From the NCBI RefSeq assembly GCF_003382365.1, contig NZ_QTSU01000003.1:1-64000 (forward strand): a DNA stretch of 64,000 bases. Direction: 5' to 3'. Position 1 is the first letter of the stretch. Each line of letters opens with the position of its first letter. This document shows positions 49,618 to 59,833 of this stretch, piece by piece. Made by a program: the position numbers and the translations under genes. The notes under the pieces were generated by a model. It was given only the letters and a program-made list of their open reading frames with translations, ran no database searches and was not told where the DNA came from. The stretch comes from Lysobacter silvisoli (GTDB taxonomy: Bacteria > Pseudomonadota > Gammaproteobacteria > Xanthomonadales > Xanthomonadaceae).

Positions 49618-52600
49618 AGGTGGTGCGGGCGCCTCGATGCGCACGCGCGCGGCGTCGGTATTGGCGCGGGTGGCCGCACCGTACATCAGTTCCAGCCGCG
49701 CCGGCGCGGCCAGATAGTCGCCGCCGTTGCCGGCCACGGCGAAGTAATGCAGCTCGTGCCGCCCCGGCGGCAGTTCTTCGGCGTAGAAGCGCGGGCTGCG
49801 CGGGTCCAGGCGGCGGGTACCGAACCAATAACTGCCTTCGTCGGACACTTGCTCGAGATCCAGCCCGGCCACGCCGTTAAGGCGCAGATCGGTGGGACGC
49901 AGGCCGCCGGGCACCTCGTCGGTGATGGCGACGAAATGGCGCGTGGCGCTGTTGTGCACGACCAGGGTGATGCGCACCCAATCACCGGCGCGCAGCGACG
50001 ATTGCGCCAGCGGCCGCCACTGGCCGCCACGCAAGACCGCGTAACGCCGATCCAGGCCCAGACCGACAGCGGCGGCGCGGGCGACACGCGCGTCTTCGCG
50101 GTACTCGACGCTGGCCACGTAGCTCACCGGCGTAGCGTCCTGGGCGCCGCCCACCAGGCGCAGCTGCGCGCCGGCGGGAGCAGGCGCCGACCACTGCGTC
50201 TGCGTGTCGCCCGCCGCCATCCGCAGCTCGCCGCGCTCGGCCCCTACGCTGGCGGCGACCGCGTAGGCCTGCGCCGGCGGCGAGCCGGCCGGTTCGTGCA
50301 AGGCGATCAGGCAAGTGGCGCCGCTCTGGGTGTCCAAGGCGTCCGACCCTCCGGCATGCAGATCGGTAAGACCGGCGATCAGCTCGCGCCGCACCGCCGG
50401 CGCGGCCAGGTCCGGGTGGTCGCGCAGCAGTTCGATCAACGCGCATTGCTCGCGCTGGTCGGAACTCATCCAGCGGTCATAGGCGCCGGCGTGGACCTTG
50501 CGTGCCGATCCGCGCGCAGGCGCCAGGCTCAGCACCCGGGTCATCGCTTCCTTGGCCTGCGGCCGGCGCTGCTGCGCCAAGCCGCGCAGCAGGGCGATCT
50601 GCGCCGGCGGCGACAAGTCCTGCCAGCGCACCCATAAGGCATCCAGGTCCACGCCGCGCACCTTGGCGCCCGCGCCGGCGGCGAACGCGGCACGGTTCGC
50701 CGCTTCGTTGAGGTCGGCGCTGGAGGACTTGGCGCCATGTTGCGCGGCCTGCTGGCTCAAGAAATCCTGCGCGCTGTCCAGCAGCCGCGGCGACACCGCG
50801 TAGCCCAATGCCTGCAGACGTTGCAGCGCCTCCACGCTGTATGCGGTCAGCGCGACCTGCGGACGCGCGGCGGGATCGTCTTCCAGGTTCAGGCTATAGC
50901 GCTCCGGATTCTCGGTGAAGTAGCGGAAACCGCCGTCGCCGTTCTGGAACACGGCGGCATTGTCCAGCGCTTCGCGCACCACGGCCTGGGCCTGCGGCCA
51001 TTGCGCGCCGCCGTCGCGCTCCAGGGCCAGGGCGGCGGCGACGGCGCGGCTGAGGATCTGCTCCCAGCAGCGGTGCGGGTAGTCGCGCAGGTCCGCCGTC
51101 CAGCGCTCGAGCAGGGCACCGTTGCCGCGATGCAGGTTCAGGCGCAGCGTGGCGTCGCGAGCGCTCGGCGGCAGCGTGGGCAACGGCAGATTCGATTCGC
51201 CTGCGCCGATCCAACCGGTTTGCATGCGCCGCCCCGGAATCCAGGGCGAGGCCACCTCGATCTGGGCGGCGACCGCGTCGTGCTGCTCGCCTGCCTCGAC
51301 CTCGGCCGTGGCCAGCACTGGACTGGGCTCGCTCGCGGCGATCTCCATCGACAGGCCCGCTTCGCCGCGCGGCGCGAGCGCGATGCCACGCTCGACCTGC
51401 TGGCTGCGATCGCCTTGCGTTTTCAAGCGGGCGATCGCCCGCAGCGACTGCACGCCGGTCTGGCGCAGATTGGCGCCCAGGCGCGCGCGGTCGCCGGGAT
51501 AGAGTCGTACGGGCGCTTGCACACGCGCCTCCAACGGCAGGCCGGCTTCCAGCGTGGCCTGCGCCATCTGGAAATCGTGGTCCTCACCCGCGCTCCAGGC
51601 CACCGCGCGCCAGCGGGTCAGGTTGTCCGGCAGGCTCAGTTCGATCCGGCGGCTCTCGCCGGGTGCCAGCATCAGGGAAGGCTGCCAGATCACGGTATCG
51701 GCGAAGCGCGTGCGCACCCGCGCGATGGTGCGCGCCAGATTCTGCGCGGCCTGGCGCGCGCCGACATCGGCCCGGCCTTGGCCGCTGCTGAAGATATCGG
51801 CCAGGTTGATGCGCGAGCCGGTGACCTCGATGCGGTCCAGAGCCGTTCCTTCCGCCTCTCCGTTCCGCGAGTAGGCGATTTCGAAAAAGTCCCGCCCCTT
51901 CGGCTCATCAGCACCAGGTGCATCCGATTCTTGCGGCCAAGGCAGATGGAAGCTCCAGGCGTGAGCGCTCCAGTTCATGAAGGACGCCAGCGACAGGCCT
52001 TCCCGCACTGCGTCCAAGCCACCGAGCCAGCGCTTGCCTTGCGGGTCGAAACCGCTCCATTCCTCGCCGGCCAAGGCGCGCAGCGCGTCGTCCAGGACCG
52101 TTAACGTGGCCACCCGTGCTTGCGCGCTGTCGTTGCGCAGCATCAGGGCGACCGCCTGGCCGGGGCGCGCCGCATCGCGCTCGAAATGCAGCGACAGCGC
52201 GGGCGCGGGCGCAGGCGGCACAGGCAGGTCGACCTCCGCGTGCGCGGTCGTGCGTGCCGGCGGGTGGCGATAACCGTCTTCGACCCGCCCCGCACTCTCC
52301 GTCGCGTCCAGCAGATGAGCGGTGACCTGCACATTGGCGACGCCGCTGTCGCCCACGGCCACGCTCAACACGCCTTCCGGCTCGTCCATGCGCTGCACGC
52401 GATGGCTGAGGATGCGGTCTCCGTCGTGCACGACCAGCAGCACCTGGGCGCTACGGTAGGGTTGGCTCAGTTGCAGCTGCGCGTTGGCGTCCGATCCGTC
52501 CGGCGGTTGCGCCAGGCGCAACTCCGCTTTCGGCGGCGATTCGGTGTCGGCGTACGCCCCGCTCCACACATAGCGCCGCAACTCGGCCGGCGCCGCATCG

Positions 52601-55299
52601 CCGCTGCGCGCGAGCAGGCGATAGACGCCACGTCGCTTATGTTCGAAATCGCAAACCGCGGAACGGCGAACGCTCAGGCTGCAGCGGTGCAGCACCGGCG
52701 CATCGGCGGCCTCGCCGTAGCGCACTTCGACCTCGATAGGCGCATCGGCGAGCTCGCGGCCTTCGGCATCGATCACCACGCCCTCCAGCTTCACTGGCGT
52801 ATTCGGGTCCAGCGACCAGGTCGAGTCGGTGCGCAAGCCGACGTAGCGGGCGTAATGCGCATAGCGCGCTTCGACCGCATTGCTGGCCGTGCCTTCGCGC
52901 TCGCTGGGATATACGCCGGCGGTAAGCCGGAAGCGACCGAACGCCGGTAGCCGGTCGGTCTCGGGATCGCGCAAATCGAAATTCGCCGGAACGCGCAGGC
53001 GTAACCGTCCCTGCGCATCGGTACGCCCATGCACGGGACGGTCGCCCTGACCGACCAGGCCGATGCCGCCGTCGGCGGCGTCCGTGTGCACGTCGACGAA
53101 CCGGTAGCCGCCGTATTGGGGATAGGCTTGTTCCAGCGGCAGCGCCGTCAGCATGCCGACGACGTCGCGCACCTGCGCGCCCACCGCGACCCCGCCGGAG
53201 TAGTACCCGGCCTCGAGCTCGACCTCGAATACCGAGCCGTCGCGCAGCACCCGGTCCTCGGCCTTGGCCTGAGCCCACAGGTCCTGCGCACGGTAGGTGC
53301 CGACGAAGAAGCACGCGCCCTGCCCGGTGCCGCCGCCGTAACGTTCGGGCACACCGATGCAGTAGTAGTCGTCGGGCAGGTGCACCGGCAACACCAATTC
53401 CCCCTGATAGGCGCCGTCCGCTTCCGGCCTGAGCTCCCAGTCCAGCACCGTTTGCAAGCCGGAGCCCAACTGCAATCGTTGCGGCACCGGCGCCGTGTCG
53501 CGCAGCACCGTGCCGTCCAGTTCGCGCGCCCAGATCCGATAGCGCACGGTCTCGCCAGCGCGGTACAGCGGCTTGTCGGCCACGCCCCAAAGCCGGCGTT
53601 GTGCGGGCAGGCCCAGCCGCTGGTACCAGCCGCTCGTCTCGCCCATCGGCAACACCGCGCGCGTCGCGGTGCGCCCGTCACCGTCGGTCGCGCGCACCCA
53701 CCAGCTGGCTGGATTGCCGGCGGAATCGCGTTCTTCCAGCCTTGTATCGCTGCGCAGGCGCAGGCGCACGGTGCCGTCGGCCGCGGCTGTGCCGGTCGCC
53801 ACCGCCCTCGGCTCAAGGCGGGCGCCTTGACTCAGCAGTAGCTCGACGCGGACGCCGGCGACCGGCTCGCCCCGATGCCAACGCGTGGCCCATACCAGGA
53901 CTTCGCGCCGGCCGGCGACCGCATACAAATCGAATGCCGGCGCCGCGAAGCTGGCCGATCCACTTCGGCCCGAGTCGGTGATTACCTGCCACTGAGTCCA
54001 ACCGCCCTGGGCCAGGACGCGCGAGGCCGATGCGGAGCGCATCGGCGACGATGCGTCGGCCCGCGCTGTAGGCATCGGCACGATCTGCGTGCCGGCCTCG
54101 TCTCCGATGGCCAGTACGCGTACCTGCGCCCGATCCGCGTTGGCGGCTTGAATCAAGTCGGGTGGCCGGCGGCCATCGGCGATCAGACCCAAACCGTAGC
54201 GCGCGTTCAGCGAAGGCCGATAGCCAAGCGTGCGGATGCGCAGTTGTACGGGTGGTAAAACGCTGCCATCGTCATCGGAACGTATCTGGTCCAGCGCGAT
54301 GGCGTATTCGCGGTGGGCGGCCGTCAACGCGAGGGCGGCCGCATGCCCCTGCCGGCGACGCGGCGCCGTAGGCCCGGCGTCGAATCGCGAGGCGCCGTGT
54401 TCGTATACCACTTCCAGTTCCGGAGCCGCGCTGGCCTGAGCCGGCAAGCGCGCCGACCAGGCCGTCAGGTCGACCTTCCGCCAGGGGTGCGAAAACACCA
54501 GCCTCACCGCCTCGTTGGGCAGGCATTCGATGTCCAACCGGCCGTCCTTGGGCACCGCCAGAGAGTTGCCATCAGGCCCGTTGCAGACCACGCCGCGCAA
54601 GCGGAAGGATTCGTTGAGCACTGCCCGCAGCAACTCCCGGCCCTGCTTACCGGCCAACGGCCCGCGCGGGCTGCGCAGGCCCTCGCGATAAGACAATTGC
54701 ACCAAGGCGTCGGGCGCGGTCACCGAAGACAGATCGAGCTCGTAGCGGTCGGCAGCCTCCGCGACCGGCCGCAGCGCCGGCAACGGCTGCGGCCGCCCGT
54801 CCACTCGCAGTTCCAGCACCTGCGCCACTTGCTGCGCGGTGCTGCCGGCGTTGACGCGGAGCGTGACTTTGAAGCCATCCTCGTGCCATTGCCCGGAGTC
54901 GCTACTCAAGTTGGGCCGCTCGTATTCGACGTCCAGCGCCTGCGCCGCCAGTCGATCGCCGTCCTCGGTGCGCAGACCGGCACCAATGCGAACGCGGTAG
55001 GCGGTGGCTTCCGTGGGCTTGTGGCCGTCCAGAAACCGGCAGGCGATCGTTGCACTCCCGCCCCAAGCGCAGCGCATCGGCAGAGCCGGCTCGATCGACA
55101 CCTGATCGCCGGGCACCGCGTTCTCCCAGTTCTGCATGGTCCGGTCGAAGTCGATCAGCAGTTCGTCTTCGTCGATCTCGGCCTCGATCTCGACCGGTTC
55201 CGGCCCTTCCGCGGCGCTCCCCCGGGCATGGGCGGCCCACGCCGTAGCGGCCATGAGCGCGATCACCAGCCACCGCACCGCCGTCCCGTACTTGCGCAT
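49615..55299 (-). CDS. Secreted alpha-2-macroglobulin family protein with thioester motif
   Basis: 1894 residues, the largest gene here. A signal peptide (AVRWLVIALMAATAWAAHARG, no lipobox) is followed by a series of MG-type beta-sandwich domains, then the A2M domain (VIWQPSLMLAPGESRRIELSLPDNLTRWRAVAW) and a thioester domain with CWEQ at residues 1411-1414. The C-terminal receptor-like domain has GDWVRITLVVHNSATRHFVAITDEVPGG. Bacterial macroglobulins trap attacking proteases in the periplasm. Type I A2Ms usually neighbour pbpC; none is here, so it looks like the stand-alone YfaS-like branch with a thioester retained. Confidence 0.92.
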   Translation of the reverse strand: MRKYGTAVRWLVIALMAATAWAAHARGSAAEGPEPVEIEAEIDEDELLIDFDRTMQNWENAVPGDQVSIEPALPMRCAWGGSATIACRFLDGHKPTEATAYRVRIGAGLRTEDGDRLAAQALDVEYERPNLSSDSGQWHEDGFKVTLRVNAGSTAQQVAQVLELRVDGRPQPLPALRPVAEAADRYELDLSSVTAPDALVQLSYREGLRSPRGPLAGKQGRELLRAVLNESFRLRGVVCNGPDGNSLAVPKDGRLDIECLPNEAVRLVFSHPWRKVDLTAWSARLPAQASAAPELEVVYEHGASRFDAGPTAPRRRQGHAAALALTAAHREYAIALDQIRSDDDGSVLPPVQLRIRTLGYRPSLNARYGLGLIADGRRPPDLIQAANADRAQVRVLAIGDEAGTQIVPMPTARADASSPMRSASASRVLAQGGWTQWQVITDSGRSGSASFAAPAFDLYAVAGRREVLVWATRWHRGEPVAGVRVELLLSQGARLEPRAVATGTAAADGTVRLRLRSDTRLEERDSAGNPASWWVRATDGDGRTATRAVLPMGETSGWYQRLGLPAQRRLWGVADKPLYRAGETVRYRIWARELDGTVLRDTAPVPQRLQLGSGLQTVLDWELRPEADGAYQGELVLPVHLPDDYYCIGVPERYGGGTGQGACFFVGTYRAQDLWAQAKAEDRVLRDGSVFEVELEAGYYSGGVAVGAQVRDVVGMLTALPLEQAYPQYGGYRFVDVHTDAADGGIGLVGQGDRPVHGRTDAQGRLRLRVPANFDLRDPETDRLPAFGRFRLTAGVYPSEREGTASNAVEARYAHYARYVGLRTDSTWSLDPNTPVKLEGVVIDAEGRELADAPIEVEVRYGEAADAPVLHRCSLSVRRSAVCDFEHKRRGVYRLLARSGDAAPAELRRYVWSGAYADTESPPKAELRLAQPPDGSDANAQLQLSQPYRSAQVLLVVHDGDRILSHRVQRMDEPEGVLSVAVGDSGVANVQVTAHLLDATESAGRVEDGYRHPPARTTAHAEVDLPVPPAPAPALSLHFERDAARPGQAVALMLRNDSAQARVATLTVLDDALRALAGEEWSGFDPQGKRWLGGLDAVREGLSLASFMNWSAHAWSFHLPWPQESDAPGADEPKGRDFFEIAYSRNGEAEGTALDRIEVTGSRINLADIFSSGQGRADVGARQAAQNLARTIARVRTRFADTVIWQPSLMLAPGESRRIELSLPDNLTRWRAVAWSAGEDHDFQMAQATLEAGLPLEARVQAPVRLYPGDRARLGANLRQTGVQSLRAIARLKTQGDRSQQVERGIALAPRGEAGLSMEIAASEPSPVLATAEVEAGEQHDAVAAQIEVASPWIPGRRMQTGWIGAGESNLPLPTLPPSARDATLRLNLHRGNGALLERWTADLRDYPHRCWEQILSRAVAAALALERDGGAQWPQAQAVVREALDNAAVFQNGDGGFRYFTENPERYSLNLEDDPAARPQVALTAYSVEALQRLQALGYAVSPRLLDSAQDFLSQQAAQHGAKSSSADLNEAANRAAFAAGAGAKVRGVDLDALWVRWQDLSPPAQIALLRGLAQQRRPQAKEAMTRVLSLAPARGSARKVHAGAYDRWMSSDQREQCALIELLRDHPDLAAPAVRRELIAGLTDLHAGGSDALDTQSGATCLIALHEPAGSPPAQAYAVAASVGAERGELRMAAGDTQTQWSAPAPAGAQLRLVGGAQDATPVSYVASVEYREDARVARAAAVGLGLDRRYAVLRGGQWRPLAQSSLRAGDWVRITLVVHNSATRHFVAITDEVPGGLRPTDLRLNGVAGLDLEQVSDEGSYWFGTRRLDPRSPRFYAEELPPGRHELHYFAVAGNGGDYLAAPARLELMYGAATRANTDAARVRIEAPAPP

Positions 55300-55470
55300 G
55301 CCTTACTCCCCCAGGTTCGCCGGCATGATGGTTGGGAACGTCCGGGCTTGCCAATCGGGGCTAGGGTTCCTGCGCCAGGACGGGGCCATGCGGCGACGAC
55401 GCCGCGATGGCGATACCGCGACCGTCGTCGCGACTTGGCGCGCTCCCCGGTCTGGGCCTAAAGTGGGGGG

Positions 55471-56148
55471 ATGACCGCCAATACACGTTCGGCCCGCCCC
55501 AAGCGCGTGGCCGCCGCCGACGCCTCGGCCCTGCCGGCCCAACCCGGCGACACCCTGCGCGCGCTGCGGGCGCGGCGCGGCTGGACCCTGGCGGAACTCA
55601 GCGAACGCACCGGCCTGCCGATTTCGACCCTGTCCAAGGTCGAGAACAACCGCATGTCGTTGACCTACGACAAGCTCAGCCGCATCAGCCGCGGGCTGGA
55701 AGTGGACATCGCCGACCTGTTCGGTTCGCCCGCGCAGGCCTCGGCCAAGCAGGAGCCCACCGGCCGCCGCAGCATCACCCGCGCCGGCGAGGGCTATGCG
55801 CTGGAGAGCGCGAACTACGGCCATCTGTTCCCGGCCGCGGAACTGCGGCAGAAGCGCTTCACTCCGATCGTGGCCGAGGTGCGCGCGCGTTCGATCAAGG
55901 AATTCGGCGAGCTGGTGCGCCACACCGGCGAGGAATTCGCGCTGGTGCTGGAAGGCACGCTGGAACTGCACAGCGACCTGTACGCGCCGGCGCGGCTGGA
56001 AGTGGGCGACTCGATCTACTTCGACAGCAGCATGGGCCACGCCTACATCAACGCCGGCGACGGCCCCTGCCGGGTGCTGTCGGTGTGCACCGAGGCCGAG
56101 GCGCCGTTCGCGGTGCAGGCGCCGGCGGCGCGCAAACGCAACAACTGA
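55471..56148 (+). CDS. XRE-family transcriptional regulator with C-terminal cupin (paralogue)
   Basis: 225 residues, the same plan as the protein at 3563: HTH (about 26-90, with LSERTGLPISTLSKVENNRMSLTYDKL) and cupin (GEEFALVLEGTLELHSDLYAP, DSSMGHAYINAGDGPCRVLSV). It has an N-terminal tail of about 25 residues not present in the other. The two share most of the HTH and cupin motifs and are paralogues. It is divergent from the macroglobulin gene across a 171-base gap, so it may regulate that gene; the palindromes found near 3400-3470 are not repeated here. Confidence 0.85.
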   Translation: MTANTRSARPKRVAAADASALPAQPGDTLRALRARRGWTLAELSERTGLPISTLSKVENNRMSLTYDKLSRISRGLEVDIADLFGSPAQASAKQEPTGRRSITRAGEGYALESANYGHLFPAAELRQKRFTPIVAEVRARSIKEFGELVRHTGEEFALVLEGTLELHSDLYAPARLEVGDSIYFDSSMGHAYINAGDGPCRVLSVCTEAEAPFAVQAPAARKRNN

Positions 56149-56173
56149 GCGGGCGCGCGGCGCGCGGCGCCGC

Positions 56174-56857
56174 TCAACTCACCCGCGACAGCATGCGGCG
56201 GTGGCCGATCAGCCGCGCCCAGCGCGCGCCGATGTCGCTCATGCACACGTAGGCCGCCTCGCCGGCCAGCCGCCACAGCATGGCCGGGCCCAGGCGCAGG
56301 CGCGGTTCGGCCGCGCACAGCTCCCAGTCGAAGCCCAGCTGGCGCGCGAACAGCGCGCAGCGCGCCAGGTGGTAGCGGCTGCTGAGCAGGGTCACGCGCG
56401 AACGCATGCCCTCGCCCAGCAATAGGCGCGCGTTGCGCAGGTTCTGCAGGGTGTCGCGCGATTGCGCTTCCAGGCGCAGCGGCGCGTCGGGCGACAGGCC
56501 GCGCGCGAGCAGGGCGCCGCGCGCCACTTCGGCCTCGCTGGGTTCGTTGGGCGCGCCGCCGCCCAGCAGCACCACGCTGCGCGGCGGGCGTTCCCGCCAC
56601 AGCGACACCGCGCGATCCAGGCGCGCTTCGAAATCGCGGTCGATGCGGCCCTGCGGCGCGTGCTTGCCGAACAGCAGCACGCATTCGCCGCGCTCGGGCG
56701 AGCACGGCGCGTTGCGCGCCACCCGCAGCACGTGGACGAAGTAGCCCACGTAGACCAGGCCGGCGCTGAGCGCGCAGACCGCGCCGGCCACGGCGCAGGC
56801 GTGCAGCACGTCGCGGTCGCCGAACAGGGACAGGCGATGGGCGGTGCGACTGGACAT
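56174..56857 (-). CDS. YdcF/SanA-like DUF218 membrane protein
   Basis: 227 residues. One N-terminal membrane segment (HACAVAGAVCALSAGLVYVGYFVHVL) and a DUF218 domain with VLLFGKHA, VVLLGGGAPNEPSEAEVARGALLARG, AQSRDTLQNLRNARLLL and RVTLLSSRYHLARCALFAR. Family members (YdcF, SanA, ElyC) act in envelope or peptidoglycan precursor homeostasis; the exact substrate is unknown. The ATG at 56857 gives the correct membrane segment. It is convergent with the XRE gene and divergent from the aryl polyene genes. Confidence 0.88.
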   Translation of the reverse strand: MSSRTAHRLSLFGDRDVLHACAVAGAVCALSAGLVYVGYFVHVLRVARNAPCSPERGECVLLFGKHAPQGRIDRDFEARLDRAVSLWRERPPRSVVLLGGGAPNEPSEAEVARGALLARGLSPDAPLRLEAQSRDTLQNLRNARLLLGEGMRSRVTLLSSRYHLARCALFARQLGFDWELCAAEPRLRLGPAMLWRLAGEAAYVCMSDIGARWARLIGHRRMLSRVS

Positions 56858-57001
56858 GCGTGGGCGCGGAGACGGCCGGGAGGATGCGCAGTCTACGCCG
56901 CGGCGCGCATCCGCGCGGGCCGCGCGGCCAGCTGAATGCGCGCTGCGGCCAGACCACGCCGCCGTGGCTATACTCCGGGGCCGTACCGCCCGGAGTCCTG
57001 C

Positions 57002-58216
57002 GTGCCGCCAGCGCCGTTGCCGCCACCACCGATGCCTGCATTGGCGATCCGCGCCTACACCGCGACCACCGCCCTGGGGCGCGGCCGCGAGGCCCAGGCC
57101 CAGGCGCTGCGCGAGGGCCGCAGCGGCTTGCGCCGCAACGACTTCGGCGCCCACCCGCTGGACTGCTGGATCGGCCGCGTCGACGGCCTGGAAGACGCGC
57201 CGCTGCCTCCGGCGTACGCCGACTGGGACTGCCGCAACAACCGCCTGGCCTGGCTGGCGCTGAACCAGGACGGGCTGCTGCCCACGCTGGCGGCGCTGGT
57301 CGAACGCCGCGGCGCCGCGCGCGTGGCCCTGGTGCTGGGCACCTCCACCGCCAGCATCGGCGCCACCGAGGAAGGCTATGCGCGCCTGCAGGATGGCCGC
57401 TTTCCCGCCGAGCTCGCGCACGCGCGCATCCATCAGCCGCATTCGCTGGCCGGCTTCGTCCAACAGGTCACCGGCCTGCGCGGGCCCTGCGTGACCGTGG
57501 CCACGGCCTGCTCGTCCAGCGCCAAGGTCTTCGCCCAGGCCGCGCGCCTGATCGCCGCCGGTTACGCCGACGCGGCCCTGGTCGGCGGCGTGGATACCCT
57601 GTGCGGCAGCGTGCTGTTCGGCTTCAACTCGCTGCAGCTGGTGGCGGCCGAGCCCTGCCGTCCGTTCGACGCGACGCGCAACGGCCTGTCGCTGGGCGAA
57701 GCCGGCGGCTATGCCCTGCTCGAACGCATCGACGCAGGCGACGCGCCGGGCGCGCTGCAGCTGCGTGGCTACGGCGAGACCAGCGACGCCCACCACATGT
57801 CCGCGCCGCACCCGCAGGGCCTGGGCGCGCAACTGGCCATGCGCGACGCGCTCGCGCGCGCCGGCATCGGCGCTGGCGACGTCGGTTACCTCAATCTGCA
57901 CGGCACCGCCACGCCGGCCAACGACCTGGCCGAAGCCCAGGCGATATCGGCGCTGTTCCCCGACCGCCTGCACGCCAGTTCCACCAAGGGCTGGACCGGC
58001 CACACCCTGGGCGCGGCCGGCATCGTCGAATCCACCGTGGCGCTGCTGGCGTTGGAGCGCGGCGAACTGCCGGGCACGCTCAACAGCCAGTCGCCCGATC
58101 CCGCCTGCGGGCCGCAGATCCGCTTCGCACCCGCGCGCGCCGAGATCCGTTACGCGATGAACAATTCCTTCGGCTTCGGCGGCAACAACTGCTCGCTGGT
58201 GTTCGCGCGCGCATGA
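57002..58216 (+). CDS. Beta-ketoacyl-ACP synthase of the aryl polyene (xanthomonadin-type) cluster
   Basis: About 404 residues, thiolase fold. The active site is complete: nucleophile Cys in VTVATACSSSAKVFAQ (Cys170 from the GTG), His in LNLHGTATPAND and His in STKGWTGHTLGAAG. The sequence is of the FabF/FabB-like type used for aryl polyene chain extension. Its stop overlaps the next gene by 4 bp (ATGA), as expected for a KS/chain-length-factor pair. The start is a GTG at 57002 with GGAG 6 nt upstream; an ATG ten codons later (57032) lacks a ribosome site but is also possible. Confidence 0.88.
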   Translation: MPPAPLPPPPMPALAIRAYTATTALGRGREAQAQALREGRSGLRRNDFGAHPLDCWIGRVDGLEDAPLPPAYADWDCRNNRLAWLALNQDGLLPTLAALVERRGAARVALVLGTSTASIGATEEGYARLQDGRFPAELAHARIHQPHSLAGFVQQVTGLRGPCVTVATACSSSAKVFAQAARLIAAGYADAALVGGVDTLCGSVLFGFNSLQLVAAEPCRPFDATRNGLSLGEAGGYALLERIDAGDAPGALQLRGYGETSDAHHMSAPHPQGLGAQLAMRDALARAGIGAGDVGYLNLHGTATPANDLAEAQAISALFPDRLHASSTKGWTGHTLGAAGIVESTVALLALERGELPGTLNSQSPDPACGPQIRFAPARAEIRYAMNNSFGFGGNNCSLVFARA

Positions 58217-58995
58217 GCGGCCACGACGTCGCCATCGCCGGCATCGCCTATTGGAGCCGTGGCCTGCCCTCGTGGGCGGCCGCGCGCGACTACGCGCTGG
58301 GCGGCGAAGCCGTCGCCGACGCGCCCGCACGCCCGTCGCCGCAGCTGCTGCCGGCCAACGAACGCCGGCGCGCGCCGGAGACCGTGGCGGTAGCGCTGGA
58401 CGTGGCCCTGGCCGCGTGCCAGGCCGCCGATCGCGACCCGGCCGAGTTGCCTTCGGTGTTCGCATCCGCGCACGGCGACATGGCCATCACCGACTACATG
58501 TGCCAGACCCTGGCCGCCGATCCGCGCGCGCTCTCGCCCATCCGCTTCCACAACTCGGTGCACAACGCCGCGGCCGGCTACTGGACCATCGGCGCCGGCT
58601 GCATGCGCGCGGCCACCGCGATCTGCGCCGAGCGCGCGAGCTTCGCCCAGGGTCTGATCGAAGCGCTGGCGCAACTGGCCGAAGGCTCCGAAGCGGTGTT
58701 GCTGGTCGGCTACGACGGCCCGTCCGCGGGCCCCTTGAGTGCGATCACGCCCAGCGAGGATCTGCTCGGCGGGGCCTTGCTGCTGTCGCGCGCGGCCAAC
58801 ACGAGCGCGCCGCGCCTGCGCGCGCGCCTGGACGAAGGCGCGGCCGATGCCGGCGGCGCGCTGACCCGGCGCCTGAGCGGCAATGCCATGGCGACCATGC
58901 TGCCGCTGTTCGATGCCTTGGCCACCGGCGCGGCGCAGGTGCGCCTGGACGCCGGCAGCGGGCGCGCCTTGGTGGTGGAGCTCACGCATGGCTGA
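58213..58995 (+). CDS. Beta-ketoacyl synthase-like chain length factor of the aryl polyene cluster
   Basis: 260 residues, a short ketosynthase-like fold (PF13723-type) without an evident catalytic Cys-His-His set. VFASAHGDMAITDYMCQTLAADPRALSPIRFHNSVHNAAAGYW is characteristic. It should pair with the upstream synthase and set polyene length. The start overlaps the synthase stop by 4 bp and the end overlaps the glycosyltransferase start by 8 bp, so the three genes form one operon. Confidence 0.88.
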   Translation: MSGHDVAIAGIAYWSRGLPSWAAARDYALGGEAVADAPARPSPQLLPANERRRAPETVAVALDVALAACQAADRDPAELPSVFASAHGDMAITDYMCQTLAADPRALSPIRFHNSVHNAAAGYWTIGAGCMRAATAICAERASFAQGLIEALAQLAEGSEAVLLVGYDGPSAGPLSAITPSEDLLGGALLLSRAANTSAPRLRARLDEGAADAGGALTRRLSGNAMATMLPLFDALATGAAQVRLDAGSGRALVVELTHG

Positions 58996-59812
58996 GCCGC
59001 GCCCGGAACGCGACACCGTCGCGGTGGTGATTCCGGCGCTGAACGAGGCGCTGCGCATCCGCGAGGTGGTGCTGGGCGCGCTCGCCCATTGCCCCAACGT
59101 GATCGTGGTCGACGACGGTTCCGACGACGGCACCGCCGACTGCATCGCCGACCTGCCGGCCACCGTGCTGCGCCATGCGCGGCGCCAGGGCAAGGGCGCC
59201 AGCCTGCGCGACGGGTTCGCCGAAGCCCTGCGCCGCGGTTATGCCGGCGTGCTGACCATGGACGGCGACGGCCAGCACGACCCCGCCGACCTGCCGCGGC
59301 TGCTGGCCAGCGCACAGCGCCATCCGCGCTGCATCGTGATCGGCGCGCGCCTGCGCAAGCGCGCGGCGCAACCGGGCTACCGCCGGTTGGCCAACGAGTT
59401 CGGCGATTGGGGCATAGGCTGGGGCTGCGGTTACCGCATCGCCGACAGCCAGAGCGGCCAGCGTTACTACCCCGCCGCGGTGTGCGCCCTGGACGACGTG
59501 CCCGGCGAGGACTTCGTGTTCGAAGCGCAGATCCTGATCTCGGCCGCGCGCCGCCTGGGCACGGGCGTGATCTCGGTGCCGATCGAGTCGCGCTATCAGC
59601 CGGCCGACGACGGCCAGGCCTTCCGCAAGAGCCACTTCCGCCCGCTGCGCGATCTGTACCGCATCACCTCGCACGTGGTCGGCCAGGTCTGGGGCCGCGG
59701 CGACGTGATCGCCGAGTACCGGCGCACGCGCGCCAACCCGCCCGCCATCGACGATCCCAGCGGCGAATTCGCCGCCGCGGCACGGCGCGACGCGCCTGTC
59801 GAGCCGCGCTGA
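58988..59812 (+). CDS. Family 2 glycosyltransferase
   Basis: 274 residues, DPM1-like GT-A fold. VAVVIPALNEALRI, VIVVDDGSDDGT, MDGDGQHDP and FVFEAQILI are the usual nucleotide-sugar, metal and acceptor motifs. It has no membrane segments, so it works in the cytoplasm or at the membrane surface. In aryl polyene clusters a GT2 enzyme often modifies the head group or lipid anchor, and the 8-bp overlap with the chain length factor supports that role. The acceptor is not known. Confidence 0.88.
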   Translation: MAEPRPERDTVAVVIPALNEALRIREVVLGALAHCPNVIVVDDGSDDGTADCIADLPATVLRHARRQGKGASLRDGFAEALRRGYAGVLTMDGDGQHDPADLPRLLASAQRHPRCIVIGARLRKRAAQPGYRRLANEFGDWGIGWGCGYRIADSQSGQRYYPAAVCALDDVPGEDFVFEAQILISAARRLGTGVISVPIESRYQPADDGQAFRKSHFRPLRDLYRITSHVVGQVWGRGDVIAEYRRTRANPPAIDDPSGEFAAAARRDAPVEPR

Positions 59813-59833
59813 GCCGATCTTTCCGGAGCTTCC

